From the NCBI RefSeq assembly GCF_000346485.2, contig NZ_KQ976354.1, forward strand, positions 3,041,421 to 3,105,420: 64,000 bases of DNA. Direction: 5' to 3'. The position numbers were made by a program, and so were the translations under genes. The notes under the pieces are model-generated. The model had not been told where the DNA came from. It saw only the letters and a list, made by a program, of their open reading frames with translations, and did no database searches. The stretch comes from Scytonema hofmannii PCC 7110 (GTDB lineage Bacteria; Cyanobacteriota; Cyanobacteriia; Cyanobacteriales; Nostocaceae). Shown piece after piece: positions 53,366-61,948 of this stretch. Numbering within the stretch: the stretch's first letter is position 1; every line of letters begins with the position of its first letter.

Positions 53366-54844
53366 ATGCTCCTGCAACGCTGGACTTTGCGACAGCAACT
53401 CACAATTTTGACAGTTTTGTTTCTCAGCCTCAGTGGATTAGCATTGTGGCTGGTTGTACAACTTTTTGAGAGCTTAGAAGGAACAGTTATTGCCCGCAAT
53501 CAGCGTGAGCTTGCTAGCGCTAATACGCGTCTAATCCAACTGTTTTGGGAATCTCGCCTGCATCATACAGAAATCTCTGATAAGAGTTTAGAGAAATCAT
53601 TACAGCAATTATCAACAGACGCTTTGGAAAATTTTCCCCGTGTGGAAGGAGGATTTTATCTTTTACAGCAGGATAGCTTACTGGGATACGCCTTCCCCAC
53701 CCATGGTGGACTAGTGCCAAAAACAGATATCCCGCCTGCTGAACGGGACTCAATTTTGCAACTGGCACGACAGGCAACTAGTCAAGGCTTACCGCAAGAA
53801 CTCGTGCTGCGGTCAAAGCTGGATATTTTGGTACTGCAAGCAGATCCACTACCACTGTGGGGATCTGTGTGGACAATGAAACGAATGCCACGACCTGAAG
53901 ATGGACAGCAAAAAATTCTCAGTGGGCTGATAGTGCCGGGGATTTTGATTGTGGGTATGTGGACGTTTGCCATTGCAATGCAGCTGCAGTGGGGTATACA
54001 GCAACTGCAACACAGTCTCAAAGCAATGGAGGCAAATCCAGCAGAGCAAATACCGCCTCTACCTGCTGAGATGGGCTTGTTGGGAACTGCAATCAATACA
54101 ATGCAGTTGCGCCGTCAGGATTTGGAGCACCGACTGCGTCGTGTCGATCGCTTAGCTTCCTTAGGACAACTGGTGGCGGGCGTTGCTCATGAAGTTCGTA
54201 ATCCCCTTGCCAGTATACGGTTGAACCTGCAATATACAGAACGCCAACTACAGAAACAGGGGTTGACTCATCTTCCGATTGCGAGTTTACTCGAACAGGT
54301 AGATCGTCTGGAGCATTTGGTGCAGCGACTTTTGTATTTTGACCACAACCAGCAGGAAATTCCCACGGTGACTTCACTTGAGGCGATCGCACTTGAATCC
54401 ATCGCCTTGCTGCGCTTGAAAGCAGAAGAATGCGGTGTTGATTTAGTTTATCATCCTTCTACCCAACTCTTACCGGAAATACCACTTCGTCGTCGCGAAC
54501 TGGGACAGGTTCTGGTCAATTTGATTTTGAATGCAATTCAAGCAAGCCCTGAAAATGCACAGGTGACAGTCGGAACTGAAGAGGTATCAGAGAATAAGGA
54601 AGAAGGTAAGGCTCATCTAGTAGCATGGGTAGAGGATCGGGGACAGGGATTGTCTGCTGCCCAAAAAGAGCAAATTTTCGCTCCGTTTTATTCCACTAAA
54701 CCTGATGGTACAGGACTAGGACTAGCTATCAGTCACGAGATTATGACACGCAATCAAGGATATATCGATGTGCGTTCTGAACCGGGGTGTACTCGCTTCA
54801 GCATTTACCTACCTGTTTGTAAAAATGCGAGGATGAGGAAATAA
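53366..54844 (+). CDS. Sensor histidine kinase of the sigma-54 cassette (NtrB/ZraS-like)
   Basis: Membrane kinase of 492 residues. Two transmembrane helices (about 13-33 and 190-208) enclose a periplasmic sensor of roughly 155 residues without a known fold. HisKA follows (LASLGQLVAGVAHEVRNPLA, phospho-His in HEVRNP) and a HATPase domain (LGQVLVNLILNAIQAS, GTGLGLAISHEIM). The HEVRNPL wording is typical of kinases that pair with NtrC-type activators. The activator gene follows after six bases, rpoN after that. The signal is unknown; linked transporter genes suggest an envelope or toxic-compound stimulus. Confidence 0.9.
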   Translation: MLLQRWTLRQQLTILTVLFLSLSGLALWLVVQLFESLEGTVIARNQRELASANTRLIQLFWESRLHHTEISDKSLEKSLQQLSTDALENFPRVEGGFYLLQQDSLLGYAFPTHGGLVPKTDIPPAERDSILQLARQATSQGLPQELVLRSKLDILVLQADPLPLWGSVWTMKRMPRPEDGQQKILSGLIVPGILIVGMWTFAIAMQLQWGIQQLQHSLKAMEANPAEQIPPLPAEMGLLGTAINTMQLRRQDLEHRLRRVDRLASLGQLVAGVAHEVRNPLASIRLNLQYTERQLQKQGLTHLPIASLLEQVDRLEHLVQRLLYFDHNQQEIPTVTSLEAIALESIALLRLKAEECGVDLVYHPSTQLLPEIPLRRRELGQVLVNLILNAIQASPENAQVTVGTEEVSENKEEGKAHLVAWVEDRGQGLSAAQKEQIFAPFYSTKPDGTGLGLAISHEIMTRNQGYIDVRSEPGCTRFSIYLPVCKNARMRK

Positions 54845-54850
54845 GGCGCA

Positions 54851-56023
54851 ATGGCGAAGATTCTAGTTATTGACGACGAAAAAGCATTACGGCAGGCGAT
54901 CGCCCAAATCTTGCACAGTGAGGGGTATGAAGTAGTCCAAGCAGCAGACGGAGAACAGGGATTAAAGTTATTGCAAGACTCCTCCTGTCGTCCCGATCTG
55001 GTGTTTTTGGATTTAAAAATGCCCAAAACTCAGGGAATGACGGTGTTGAAGCACTTGGAGCAAAAGCTGTTTGAGTTGCCTGTAATTGTAATGACGGCAT
55101 ATGGAACAAGTCGCACGGCTATCGAAGCGATGCAGTTGGGGGCTTACGATTATCTCACCAAACCGTTTGACTTAGACGAATTGGTAAATTTGACCGCGAA
55201 GGCATTAGCGCATCATCAAGAGCCAGTATACCAGGTGAGTGAGTCCACATTGCAGGTGGGACAGGAGGAATTATTGGGGCGATCGCCTGCGATGCAATCG
55301 GTATTTAAACTCATTGGTCGCGTTGCTCCCACAGACACAACGGTTCTAATTACTGGAGAATCGGGCACTGGCAAAGAACTAGTTGCTTCCACGCTTCATG
55401 CTACCAGTCCCCGCAGCAAAGCGCCATTGGTGAAAGTCAACTGCGCCGCATTGCCTGAACATTTGCTGGAAGCAGAACTTTTTGGTCACGAAAAAGGGGC
55501 GTTTACCGGAGCGAACCACCTGCGACTCGGACGGTTTGAGCAGGCAAATAGCGGCACAATTTTTCTGGACGAAGTGGGAGAACTCAGTCCCGCCATTCAG
55601 GGTAAGCTACTGCGGGTGTTACAGGATCGTTCCTTTGAACGCTTGGGTAGCAATCAGACACGTACAGTTGATGTGCGAATTATTGCGGCAACAAATCGCA
55701 ATCTGGAGCAGATGGTACGGCAAAACCAGTTTCGGGAAGACCTTTTTTATCGCTTCAATGTCATGCGGCTTGAGTTACCACCTTTGCGCGATCGCCCAGA
55801 AGACTTGGAACAACTCACTCAAAACTTTCTTAGCATCATTGCTCTACGACGGGGATTAAAGCGGTTAGCGCTTGCTGAATCTGCAATGGAGAAGCTGAGA
55901 AATTATGCTTTTCCTGGCAATGTGCGCGAGTTGCAGAATACCCTAGAACGGGCAGGTATCTTCTCTGGTGGACGCATTATTTTGCCAGAACATATCATAT
56001 TTAGCCAACAGGAAGAGGGATGA
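54851..56023 (+). CDS. Sigma-54-dependent response regulator lacking the DNA-binding domain
   Basis: NtrC-family activator of 390 residues. The receiver domain is 1-120 with phospho-Asp54 (VFLDLKMPK) and Lys104. The AAA+ domain has GESGTGKE (169-176), the sigma-54-contacting loop GAFTGA (216-221), Walker B IFLDE (237-241) and arginine finger segment FREDLFYRFNV. The chain ends just after the AAA+ lid (FPGNVRELQNTLER) and has no Fis-type helix-turn-helix, as in FlgR or CtcC, which act without enhancer binding. It therefore probably activates all sigma-54 promoters when phosphorylated. The stop overlaps the rpoN ATG. Confidence 0.92.
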   Translation: MAKILVIDDEKALRQAIAQILHSEGYEVVQAADGEQGLKLLQDSSCRPDLVFLDLKMPKTQGMTVLKHLEQKLFELPVIVMTAYGTSRTAIEAMQLGAYDYLTKPFDLDELVNLTAKALAHHQEPVYQVSESTLQVGQEELLGRSPAMQSVFKLIGRVAPTDTTVLITGESGTGKELVASTLHATSPRSKAPLVKVNCAALPEHLLEAELFGHEKGAFTGANHLRLGRFEQANSGTIFLDEVGELSPAIQGKLLRVLQDRSFERLGSNQTRTVDVRIIAATNRNLEQMVRQNQFREDLFYRFNVMRLELPPLRDRPEDLEQLTQNFLSIIALRRGLKRLALAESAMEKLRNYAFPGNVRELQNTLERAGIFSGGRIILPEHIIFSQQEEG

Positions 56024-57399
56024 ATAAACCAACATTAAGTTCTACTGCTTCCCCAGAAACCCATTTAGAGACGCAAGCGGTTCTCTATCCAATGCTGCGG
56101 CAGTTAGTGCAGCTGTTGCCTTGGAATCATCACCAGGTTCGAGAGCATCTGCAAGAACAAGCCAAACACAATCCATTTTTGCTGCATCAGCGCTCTACAA
56201 ATCGGGAGGTATTGCTAGAGGACGTTTTCCCAAATTGGTACAGTCCGGTTGCAACTGAACCCAGTTTGCAAGAGCATTTGCGTGGACAGATTAGCGCTTT
56301 GAATTTGCCACTTAAACAGCGAGAAACGTTATTATACCTTACCCAGTGGCTCTCACCCTCTGGATATCTAGAAGAATCTCCTCAAGTCTGGGCAACCGGA
56401 AGCAGTTGGAGTGTGAGCGAGTTGGAAGCAGTTGTATCTCACCTGCAAAGTCTCGATCCACAGGGCGTAGGAGCGCGATCGCTGCAAGAATGTCTGCTGT
56501 TGCAACTTCAAGAACGACCCCATAGTCTGGCAGCACGACTGGTGAAAGATTATTTAGAAGATGTGGCGGATTGCGTTGGTAACTCAACTGAAGCAAGACA
56601 ACAACGAGAATTGTTACTCTTGACGTTGCAACAACGGTTTGCAGTCCCTGATTCTGTCTTAGAATCGCCTATCAATTTGCCAGCGCTAGAAGCAGCAATT
56701 TTGGACATTCAGACGCTTGAACCTCGACCAGGAAGACACTTTAGCTATCGTCCTGCAAGCATCGTCACCCCTGATTTGAAAGCTGAACTCCATACAAACG
56801 GGTGGCACGTTTCTTTAACGTATGAGGTGAGTCAAGAATTTTACCTGGATGAAGAAGCGATCGCCTTACTTACCCGATCTCACAAGACAACGCGGGAAAT
56901 CCAACAGTTAGAAAGATTACTAGAACAGGCACGGAGTTTACTGAAAGCAGTCAACCAGTGGCAGGAAAATTTACTCAAAGTCGGACAGTTTTTGGTAAAT
57001 CGCCAGCAAGCGTTTCTTACAAGTAAAGACAGTTTAGATTTAGTTCCTACGCCGCAGCAACTCGTAGCTCAGTCAGTCGGACTTTCGGATGCTACCACGA
57101 GCCGCATTGTGCGAGAGCGCTACTTGTTGATTGGCGGACAACAAAGTCGAATTGTGCCGTTGCGATCGCTGTGTACTCCTGTTAGTGTCGGTGGACGTAC
57201 ACCCAAACAGATCCAACAATTGATTATTCAACTGATTCAACAAGAACCTCCGACGAAACCCTACAGCGATGATCGACTTGCCCAATTGTTACAGATGCGA
57301 TTTAGAGTTGCGATCGCCCGACGAACTGTCGTCAAGTATCGTAAAATGGCAGGAATTGATTCATCCTACCTACGTAAGCTGAGTAAATCCAGAAATTAG
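56020..57399 (+). CDS. rpoN: RNA polymerase sigma-54 factor (RpoN)
   Basis: Protein of 459 residues with the sigma-54 architecture. Region I is a Gln/Leu-rich activator-responsive segment (LETQAVLYPMLRQLVQLLPW, then KHNPFLL). The core-binding region contains WLSPSGYLEE and LQSLDPQGVGARSLQECLLL. The DNA-binding region contains QQAFLTSKDSLDLVPTPQQL, DATTSRIVRERY and the RpoN box ARRTVVKYRK (433-442; consensus ARRTVAKYRE). Sigma-54 directs polymerase to -24/-12 promoters and requires an AAA+ activator, encoded here just upstream with a four-base ATGA overlap. Cyanobacteria are generally reported to lack sigma-54, so acquisition by transfer is likely. Confidence 0.95.
   Translation: MNKPTLSSTASPETHLETQAVLYPMLRQLVQLLPWNHHQVREHLQEQAKHNPFLLHQRSTNREVLLEDVFPNWYSPVATEPSLQEHLRGQISALNLPLKQRETLLYLTQWLSPSGYLEESPQVWATGSSWSVSELEAVVSHLQSLDPQGVGARSLQECLLLQLQERPHSLAARLVKDYLEDVADCVGNSTEARQQRELLLLTLQQRFAVPDSVLESPINLPALEAAILDIQTLEPRPGRHFSYRPASIVTPDLKAELHTNGWHVSLTYEVSQEFYLDEEAIALLTRSHKTTREIQQLERLLEQARSLLKAVNQWQENLLKVGQFLVNRQQAFLTSKDSLDLVPTPQQLVAQSVGLSDATTSRIVRERYLLIGGQQSRIVPLRSLCTPVSVGGRTPKQIQQLIIQLIQQEPPTKPYSDDRLAQLLQMRFRVAIARRTVVKYRKMAGIDSSYLRKLSKSRN
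57337..57386 (+). repeat. Direct-repeat copy within the rpoN 3' end
   Basis: TATCGTAAAATGGC, GATTCATCC and TACGTAAGCT blocks recur at 57847-57896 (about 40 of 50 bases match by eye). This copy encodes YRKMAGIDSSYLRKLS of sigma-54. Confidence 0.75.
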
Positions 57400-57722
57400 G
57401 TAAGTATCGGGAGATTTCAAGAATTCCACAGACGCTCACTCTCTATTTTTATTTTAAATTTATAAGTTAAAGTCTTATATAGACTAATGAATGAGTATGC
57501 AATACTGCTCGGTTAAAATTTGTTATGTTCTTTGACAGTATTAATTTATCAAAAGGAAATATTCGATAGTAATGGGTTTACCCACTATCGGAAAAATGCA
57601 CTTAAATGGAATCCCAACTACAGAGTGTTTGCCGCTCTCTGAATATTGACTCCAATGTACAAATGTTTGGGGAAGATAGGGCTTCCAAACAAACAAAAGG
57701 TAATGTGACGGTTGTCAAGTAT
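57400..57722. other. Intergenic region after rpoN
   Basis: AT-rich sequence with no supported gene. A partial arm GGGCTTCCAAACAAACAAAA at about 57679 resembles the ends of the adjacent MITE-like element, suggesting nested or repeated insertion. Confidence 0.5.
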
Positions 57723-57846
57723 GGGACTTCCAAATAAAAAAAGATCCAACTTTCTCTTGTGGTGCGGGCGCCCCCCCCGCCACTCATATAGAACGGGCGA
57801 GGACGCCCGTACCACAAGATTGGATAATTTATTTCTTGGAAATCCC
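57723..57846. mobile_element. MITE-like inverted-repeat element, copy 2
   Basis: Left arm GGGACTTCCAAATAAAAAAA then CTCTTGTGGTGCGGGCG; right arm (complement) GGGATTTCCAAGAAATAAAT then TCTTGTGGTACGGGCG. The whole is a palindromic element of about 124 bases related to 46121-46210. It has no coding capacity and probably moved in trans. Confidence 0.7.
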
Positions 57847-57896
57847 TATCGTAAAATGGCTCTAATCGATTCATCCGGCATACGTAAGCTTAGATC
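57847..57896 (+). pseudogene. Duplicated fragment of the rpoN 3' end
   Basis: Reads YRKMALIDSSGIRKLRS in the plus-strand frame, against YRKMAGIDSSYLRKLSK of RpoN. It lies on the far side of the MITE-like element and overlaps, antisense, the last codons (SKLTYAG) of the MFS transporter gene. Confidence 0.72.
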
Positions 57897-59136
57897 TGGC
57901 TGAACGGGATATCGATTTTGTTTCGGGCATAAAGAACCAGAAAAATACCAGAGCGATCGCTGCGATCGCAGCCATGGTCAAAAAGCTAGCGTTGTATCCA
58001 GCGGATTTAGCAACAAAGCCAGCTAGGGAGTTGCTGAGGGACGCACCAATCCCAACAGCAGTCCCGATTGCTCCCTGCGCTAGATTGAAACGTCCCGTTC
58101 CTTTGGTCAAATCGGCGATTATCAAAAGCTGCATCACGTTAAAAATCCCTGCGCCTACACCATCTAATAATTGCACAGACACTAAGAAGAAAGGGTTGTC
58201 GTTGAGGGTATACAGCACACCACGAATTGGCAACACCAAAAACGCTAGCAAAAAGATGGGTTTGCGCTTGCTTCGACTGGCCCGCCGCCCGATTATAATT
58301 CCCAGGGGAATCATGACGAGTTGAGCCGTGACAATGCACGCAGACATGAACAACGGAGGACTGCCACCTTTGTGCTGAGCCAATACCTGACCTACTAAGG
58401 GTAGCATTGCTGCGTTGGCAAAGTGAAAAAGGACGGCACAGATGGCAAAAATTAGCAAGCGGCGATCGGTCAACAGGTATGTAACATTAGAAACACGCGT
58501 CTTTTCGCATAGCTTGTTTACAGGCGAATCGCTATCATCACCTCCTCGTGCTAGCCGATAGTCGATGTCCTGTTTGCGAATCTGTAGCGTACAAACAATT
58601 ACGACTCCCGACATCAGTACAACGAAGTAGAAAATACTAACCTGACCAATAAACTGACCAATTAATCCTGCTAATAATGCTGCTGCTACATTTCCAGTCG
58701 AATTGAGGCTATGGTTGCGCCCAATGCGGCGCTCTATCCCCTGTCGCCCCACCAATCCCAGAGAAATAGAGGCAATTGTCGGACCAAAGAAGGCTCCAGC
58801 AATGGCGGTCAGAGATTGAGCCGTTGCAATTATGGGAAACAATGGAAAGGTGACGATAGCAATTGAACTAATGGCGATTAGCACAGCAGCCATAACGATG
58901 AGCGATCGCTTCTGACGTACTTGGTCAATTAATGCTCCGACGGGTGTTTGGGCAATCACCCCAGCCAATCCCGAAATCATCATAACCAACCCCACCTGAG
59001 CTGGATTCCAGTGTAGACTGGAGGTAAGGTATACCACCAGAAACGGTCCTACACCGCCATGAATATCTGCCAGAAACACGTTCAACCAGTCGAGTGCCCT
59101 AAGACTCTGCTCGCGTGATGCTGAGCGTACAACCAT
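57871..59136 (-). CDS. MFS transporter with a sigma-54 promoter
   Basis: Inner-membrane protein of 421 residues with about twelve hydrophobic helices in two halves. The MFS A-like segment is GVIAQTPVGALIDQVRQKRS between helices 2 and 3. It has the look of a drug- or metabolite-exporting permease, but the substrate is unknown. It converges with rpoN. A consensus -24/-12 site lies at 59185-59200 on the minus strand, 49 bases before the ATG, making it a probable target of the adjacent sigma-54 system. Its last few residues are encoded by antisense rpoN-derived sequence. Confidence 0.88.
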   Translation of the reverse strand: MVVRSASREQSLRALDWLNVFLADIHGGVGPFLVVYLTSSLHWNPAQVGLVMMISGLAGVIAQTPVGALIDQVRQKRSLIVMAAVLIAISSIAIVTFPLFPIIATAQSLTAIAGAFFGPTIASISLGLVGRQGIERRIGRNHSLNSTGNVAAALLAGLIGQFIGQVSIFYFVVLMSGVVIVCTLQIRKQDIDYRLARGGDDSDSPVNKLCEKTRVSNVTYLLTDRRLLIFAICAVLFHFANAAMLPLVGQVLAQHKGGSPPLFMSACIVTAQLVMIPLGIIIGRRASRSKRKPIFLLAFLVLPIRGVLYTLNDNPFFLVSVQLLDGVGAGIFNVMQLLIIADLTKGTGRFNLAQGAIGTAVGIGASLSNSLAGFVAKSAGYNASFLTMAAIAAIALVFFWFFMPETKSISRSARSKLTYAG

Positions 59137-59184
59137 ACCTCTCCTGTTACAGAAGTTTACAAAATTGGGTTACACAGTTCTTTG

Positions 59185-59200
59185 TGCAAAAACTGTGCCA
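59185..59200 (-). promoter_or_regulatory. Sigma-54 (-24/-12) promoter of the MFS gene
   Basis: On the minus strand: TGGCACAGTTTTTGCA, matching TGGCACR-N4-TTGCA. Expected start near 59173. It is nearly identical to the 53249-53264 site. Confidence 0.85.
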
Positions 59201-59217
59201 ACTTCTAGCTTGGAAAA

Positions 59218-59248
59218 GGGAGTAGGGAGTGGGGAGTGGGGAGTAGGG
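59218..59248. repeat. Heptamer tandem repeat (GGGAGTA/GGGAGTG)
   Basis: Four units between the MacB-like gene and the MFS promoter; same family as 3717-3753. Confidence 0.75.
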
Positions 59249-59282
59249 CAACCGAACAGAAAACAACGGGAGTTGAAAATAG

Positions 59283-60482
59283 TCAATCACTCCGTAATGC
59301 AGCAATGATATCAACCTTAGTGGCTTTTAGTGCGGGCAAGACACTAGAGCCAACCCCTACTGCGATCGCAGCGCCCATTGACAGGGCTGCATTACGGAGA
59401 GAAAACTGATAGGGGGTTTGGATAATGACTGTAGTTGCTGTCTGGGTTAAGCCATGGACGCTGATAATCGCCATAGTGCCACCGACAAAGCTGAGGAGGA
59501 GTGCTTCGATGATAAATTGCATCATGACCTCAAATTGAGTAGCCCCAAGTGCTCGTCGAATGCCAATCTCTTCAATACGTTCCAAAACAGAAGCGATCGT
59601 AATATTAGCAATACCGACACCACTAATTAAGAGAGCAATGACTCCCACAACAGCAAGTGCTTGTGTAGCAGATTGTTGAAGTTCTCGTTCCTTGAGCAAA
59701 TCTGCTGTGTTATCAAACGTTTCTACAACCGTTTTAGGATGGCGCTTCGATAGCACTTGTTTGACCTTTTCTTTCAACTGTGGCATATCCTCCAGTTGAT
59801 AAGGGCTAATATGGAAAGAACTAAACTGAAAATCTCCTGCCAAAGCACTTGCAAAGGTGGAAGGCAACCAGAGGGTACCAGATGTATCCCCAAATTCTTG
59901 ACCGATTGATTTTGTTTCCACAACTCCAATCACGGTAAGACGGGTATTTGCTAGAAAGATTGCCTGGTTCAGAGGAGATTTCTCTCGAAATAGAGTTGCT
60001 GCCAATTTTTGATCGATAACTGCCACAGGGCGATACTGCTCAAAGTCAACTGTCTTAAAAAACCGTCCTTGGAGGATTGTACGTCCAGTTGTACTAATGT
60101 AATTTTGAGACACACCGTAGGTACGCAAATTTTTGACTTCATTGTCTTCATACTGTACGGAACTGAGACCATAAATTGAACTCACGGAACTGATTGAGCG
60201 CACGCTCGCAATACTGCGTTTGAGAGCAACTTCATCATCCTTGTTCAGATCGTCGCCAACAGCAAACCCTTCTTCTCTAATTATGTAAGGTATTAGGTAG
60301 GGTTTATCTCGATCTGCTAATTTGGCTTCAATCTGAGCATTAGTAATATCCGCAATATTCAATGTGGCGCTAATTGCTGCCACTCCCATAAATACTCCTA
60401 GTGTTGTCAATCCAGACCGCACTGGATTACTATGCAGTGATTTCCAAGTTAGGAAAAGGAGATCGGGAATAGAAATGCTCAT
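59283..60482 (-). CDS. MacB/FtsX-type ABC transporter permease without ATPase domain
   Basis: Protein of 399 residues: helix about 18-40 (SGLTTLGVFMGVAAIS), a large periplasmic MacB-type domain, then three helices with the FtsX pattern (VVGVIALLISGVGIANITI, ERIEEIGIRRALGAT, ALKATKVDIIAALRS). It acts in export or envelope processes with a membrane-fusion protein. Its ATG overlaps the stop of the fusion-protein gene in ATGA. Neither the protein nor its neighbours supply an ABC ATPase, so that subunit must be encoded elsewhere. No -24/-12 site is seen before this pair. Confidence 0.9.
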   Translation of the reverse strand: MSISIPDLLFLTWKSLHSNPVRSGLTTLGVFMGVAAISATLNIADITNAQIEAKLADRDKPYLIPYIIREEGFAVGDDLNKDDEVALKRSIASVRSISSVSSIYGLSSVQYEDNEVKNLRTYGVSQNYISTTGRTILQGRFFKTVDFEQYRPVAVIDQKLAATLFREKSPLNQAIFLANTRLTVIGVVETKSIGQEFGDTSGTLWLPSTFASALAGDFQFSSFHISPYQLEDMPQLKEKVKQVLSKRHPKTVVETFDNTADLLKERELQQSATQALAVVGVIALLISGVGIANITIASVLERIEEIGIRRALGATQFEVMMQFIIEALLLSFVGGTMAIISVHGLTQTATTVIIQTPYQFSLRNAALSMGAAIAVGVGSSVLPALKATKVDIIAALRSD

Positions 60483-61948
60483 CTTGATGTCTCCTGTATG
60501 GGAGAGTTTGGAGTCATTGTTTGGGTGGGCGCAACTTGGACAACTCGATCGCCTTCGCGTAAACCAGACTTGACCTCTACCGCAGTCAACGCTTGTAAAC
60601 CAAGAGTCACTTCGCGTTTTTGTGCTCTACTTTCTCGATCCTTAACCCAGACAAAAGGTCGCTCTCCCGTCTGTAAGACCTCCAAAGGAATTATCAGTAC
60701 GTTTATTCGTCGATCTTGAATTACCTCAACACTGACTTGACTACCCGGAATTAACGTCTTACTCGGCTGATCGAGTGAAACGATCGCATCTACCTTTGTC
60801 TGATTCCCAGAAGATGAACCCATAAAGGACGACCCAGAGTCACCACTAGATGTTGGATTGGTTGCTTGAGGAGAGAGATTAATCACCCTAGCGTTAAAAA
60901 CTTTAGGGTTCGGACCGATTGTGCTGACACGAGCAACTTGATTGATGCGTACTTTAGCAGCGTTAAGTGTGGTCAGTTTTAGTCGCACAATTTCTTTCGC
61001 CGGGTTCCCCAAGGTCAGCAGTTTACTTTCTGTCTTGACTCCATTCCCTGAATTGACCTCTAGCTTAAGCACAATACCGTCTATTGGTGCTTTTAGGAAG
61101 CGATCGCTCAACTGTTGCTCAAGTTCCCGTAACTTCTCTTGACCTCGTCGCGTATCCAATGCTGCCTTGCGTTGTTCCGATTCCGCATCCTTCACTGCTG
61201 CAAGTGCTTCATTCACCTTTTGTTTATCGGTTTCTAGCTTATCTTCTGCATTCCTCAACGCTACACGAGCATCAGTTACCCTCTCTTCATTGCTTTCTAA
61301 TTCTCGATCAGGAATGATGCCCAACTGCATCAGTTCTTGGGATCTTTTAAGCCGCTTCTGGGCGTTTTTCAATTTCTCAAACTCAGGGATCAGACCTCGC
61401 TCGAATGCTTGTTGGGACTCCCGGAACCGCATTTGAATATCTTTAAACGTCTTTTGTTTCTCCGCGACTACCTGTTGACGCCGAATTAAAGTCTCTTCGT
61501 TCTTTCTGTTTTCGAGCAGTTGTTCTGGAAATTTCTGTTCTACTTCGCGATCGCGCAGTACTAGTAAAGACTGTCCTGAGAACACTCTCTGTCCTTCTTT
61601 GACCAGAACTTGCTCCACAGTTACATCCTGTGGAGCTTTCAAAGTCTGCTGCCCACCTAGCTCAACAGTCCCTGCCTCAGTGACTGTGACTTCAACATTA
61701 CCACGTTGAACTGGAATTAGACTGACCGCCACAGGAGATACTGGACGATGAAAGAAATAATTGTAAACAGCCCATCCACCCATTCCAAACAACACCACTC
61801 CCGTTGATGTCATGAGCCACTTAACTCCTGCTCGATATTTGCGCCGACTCTCAATTTCTATGAGACTCGCAGAATCCGACTGAGTCAGGATTGGTTTTAT
61901 AGTATCGTTGCCTTGTTCCTCCACCCTTGACTCAAACCTCTGCCCCAT
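60479..61948 (-). CDS. HlyD/MacA-type membrane fusion protein
   Basis: Periplasmic adaptor of 489 residues anchored by one N-terminal helix (about 44-62). The lipoyl-like halves are VEVTVTEAGTVELGGQQTLK and DRFLKAPIDGIVLKLEVNSG; between them lies a long coiled coil (about 135-290, Gln/Glu/Lys-rich). The C-terminal part has beta-barrel segments (GSQVSVEVIQD, ALTAVEVKSGLREGDRVV). It would link the MacB-like permease encoded immediately downstream to the outer membrane. Longer coiled coils than E. coli MacA suggest a TolC-type partner. Start ATG 61948. Confidence 0.9.
   Translation of the reverse strand: MGQRFESRVEEQGNDTIKPILTQSDSASLIEIESRRKYRAGVKWLMTSTGVVLFGMGGWAVYNYFFHRPVSPVAVSLIPVQRGNVEVTVTEAGTVELGGQQTLKAPQDVTVEQVLVKEGQRVFSGQSLLVLRDREVEQKFPEQLLENRKNEETLIRRQQVVAEKQKTFKDIQMRFRESQQAFERGLIPEFEKLKNAQKRLKRSQELMQLGIIPDRELESNEERVTDARVALRNAEDKLETDKQKVNEALAAVKDAESEQRKAALDTRRGQEKLRELEQQLSDRFLKAPIDGIVLKLEVNSGNGVKTESKLLTLGNPAKEIVRLKLTTLNAAKVRINQVARVSTIGPNPKVFNARVINLSPQATNPTSSGDSGSSFMGSSSGNQTKVDAIVSLDQPSKTLIPGSQVSVEVIQDRRINVLIIPLEVLQTGERPFVWVKDRESRAQKREVTLGLQALTAVEVKSGLREGDRVVQVAPTQTMTPNSPIQETSR

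Noticed and set aside
57602-57903. Small open frames on both strands through the MITE-like element
   Set aside because: They arise from the inverted-repeat sequence itself and resemble no protein, apart from the short rpoN-derived piece.
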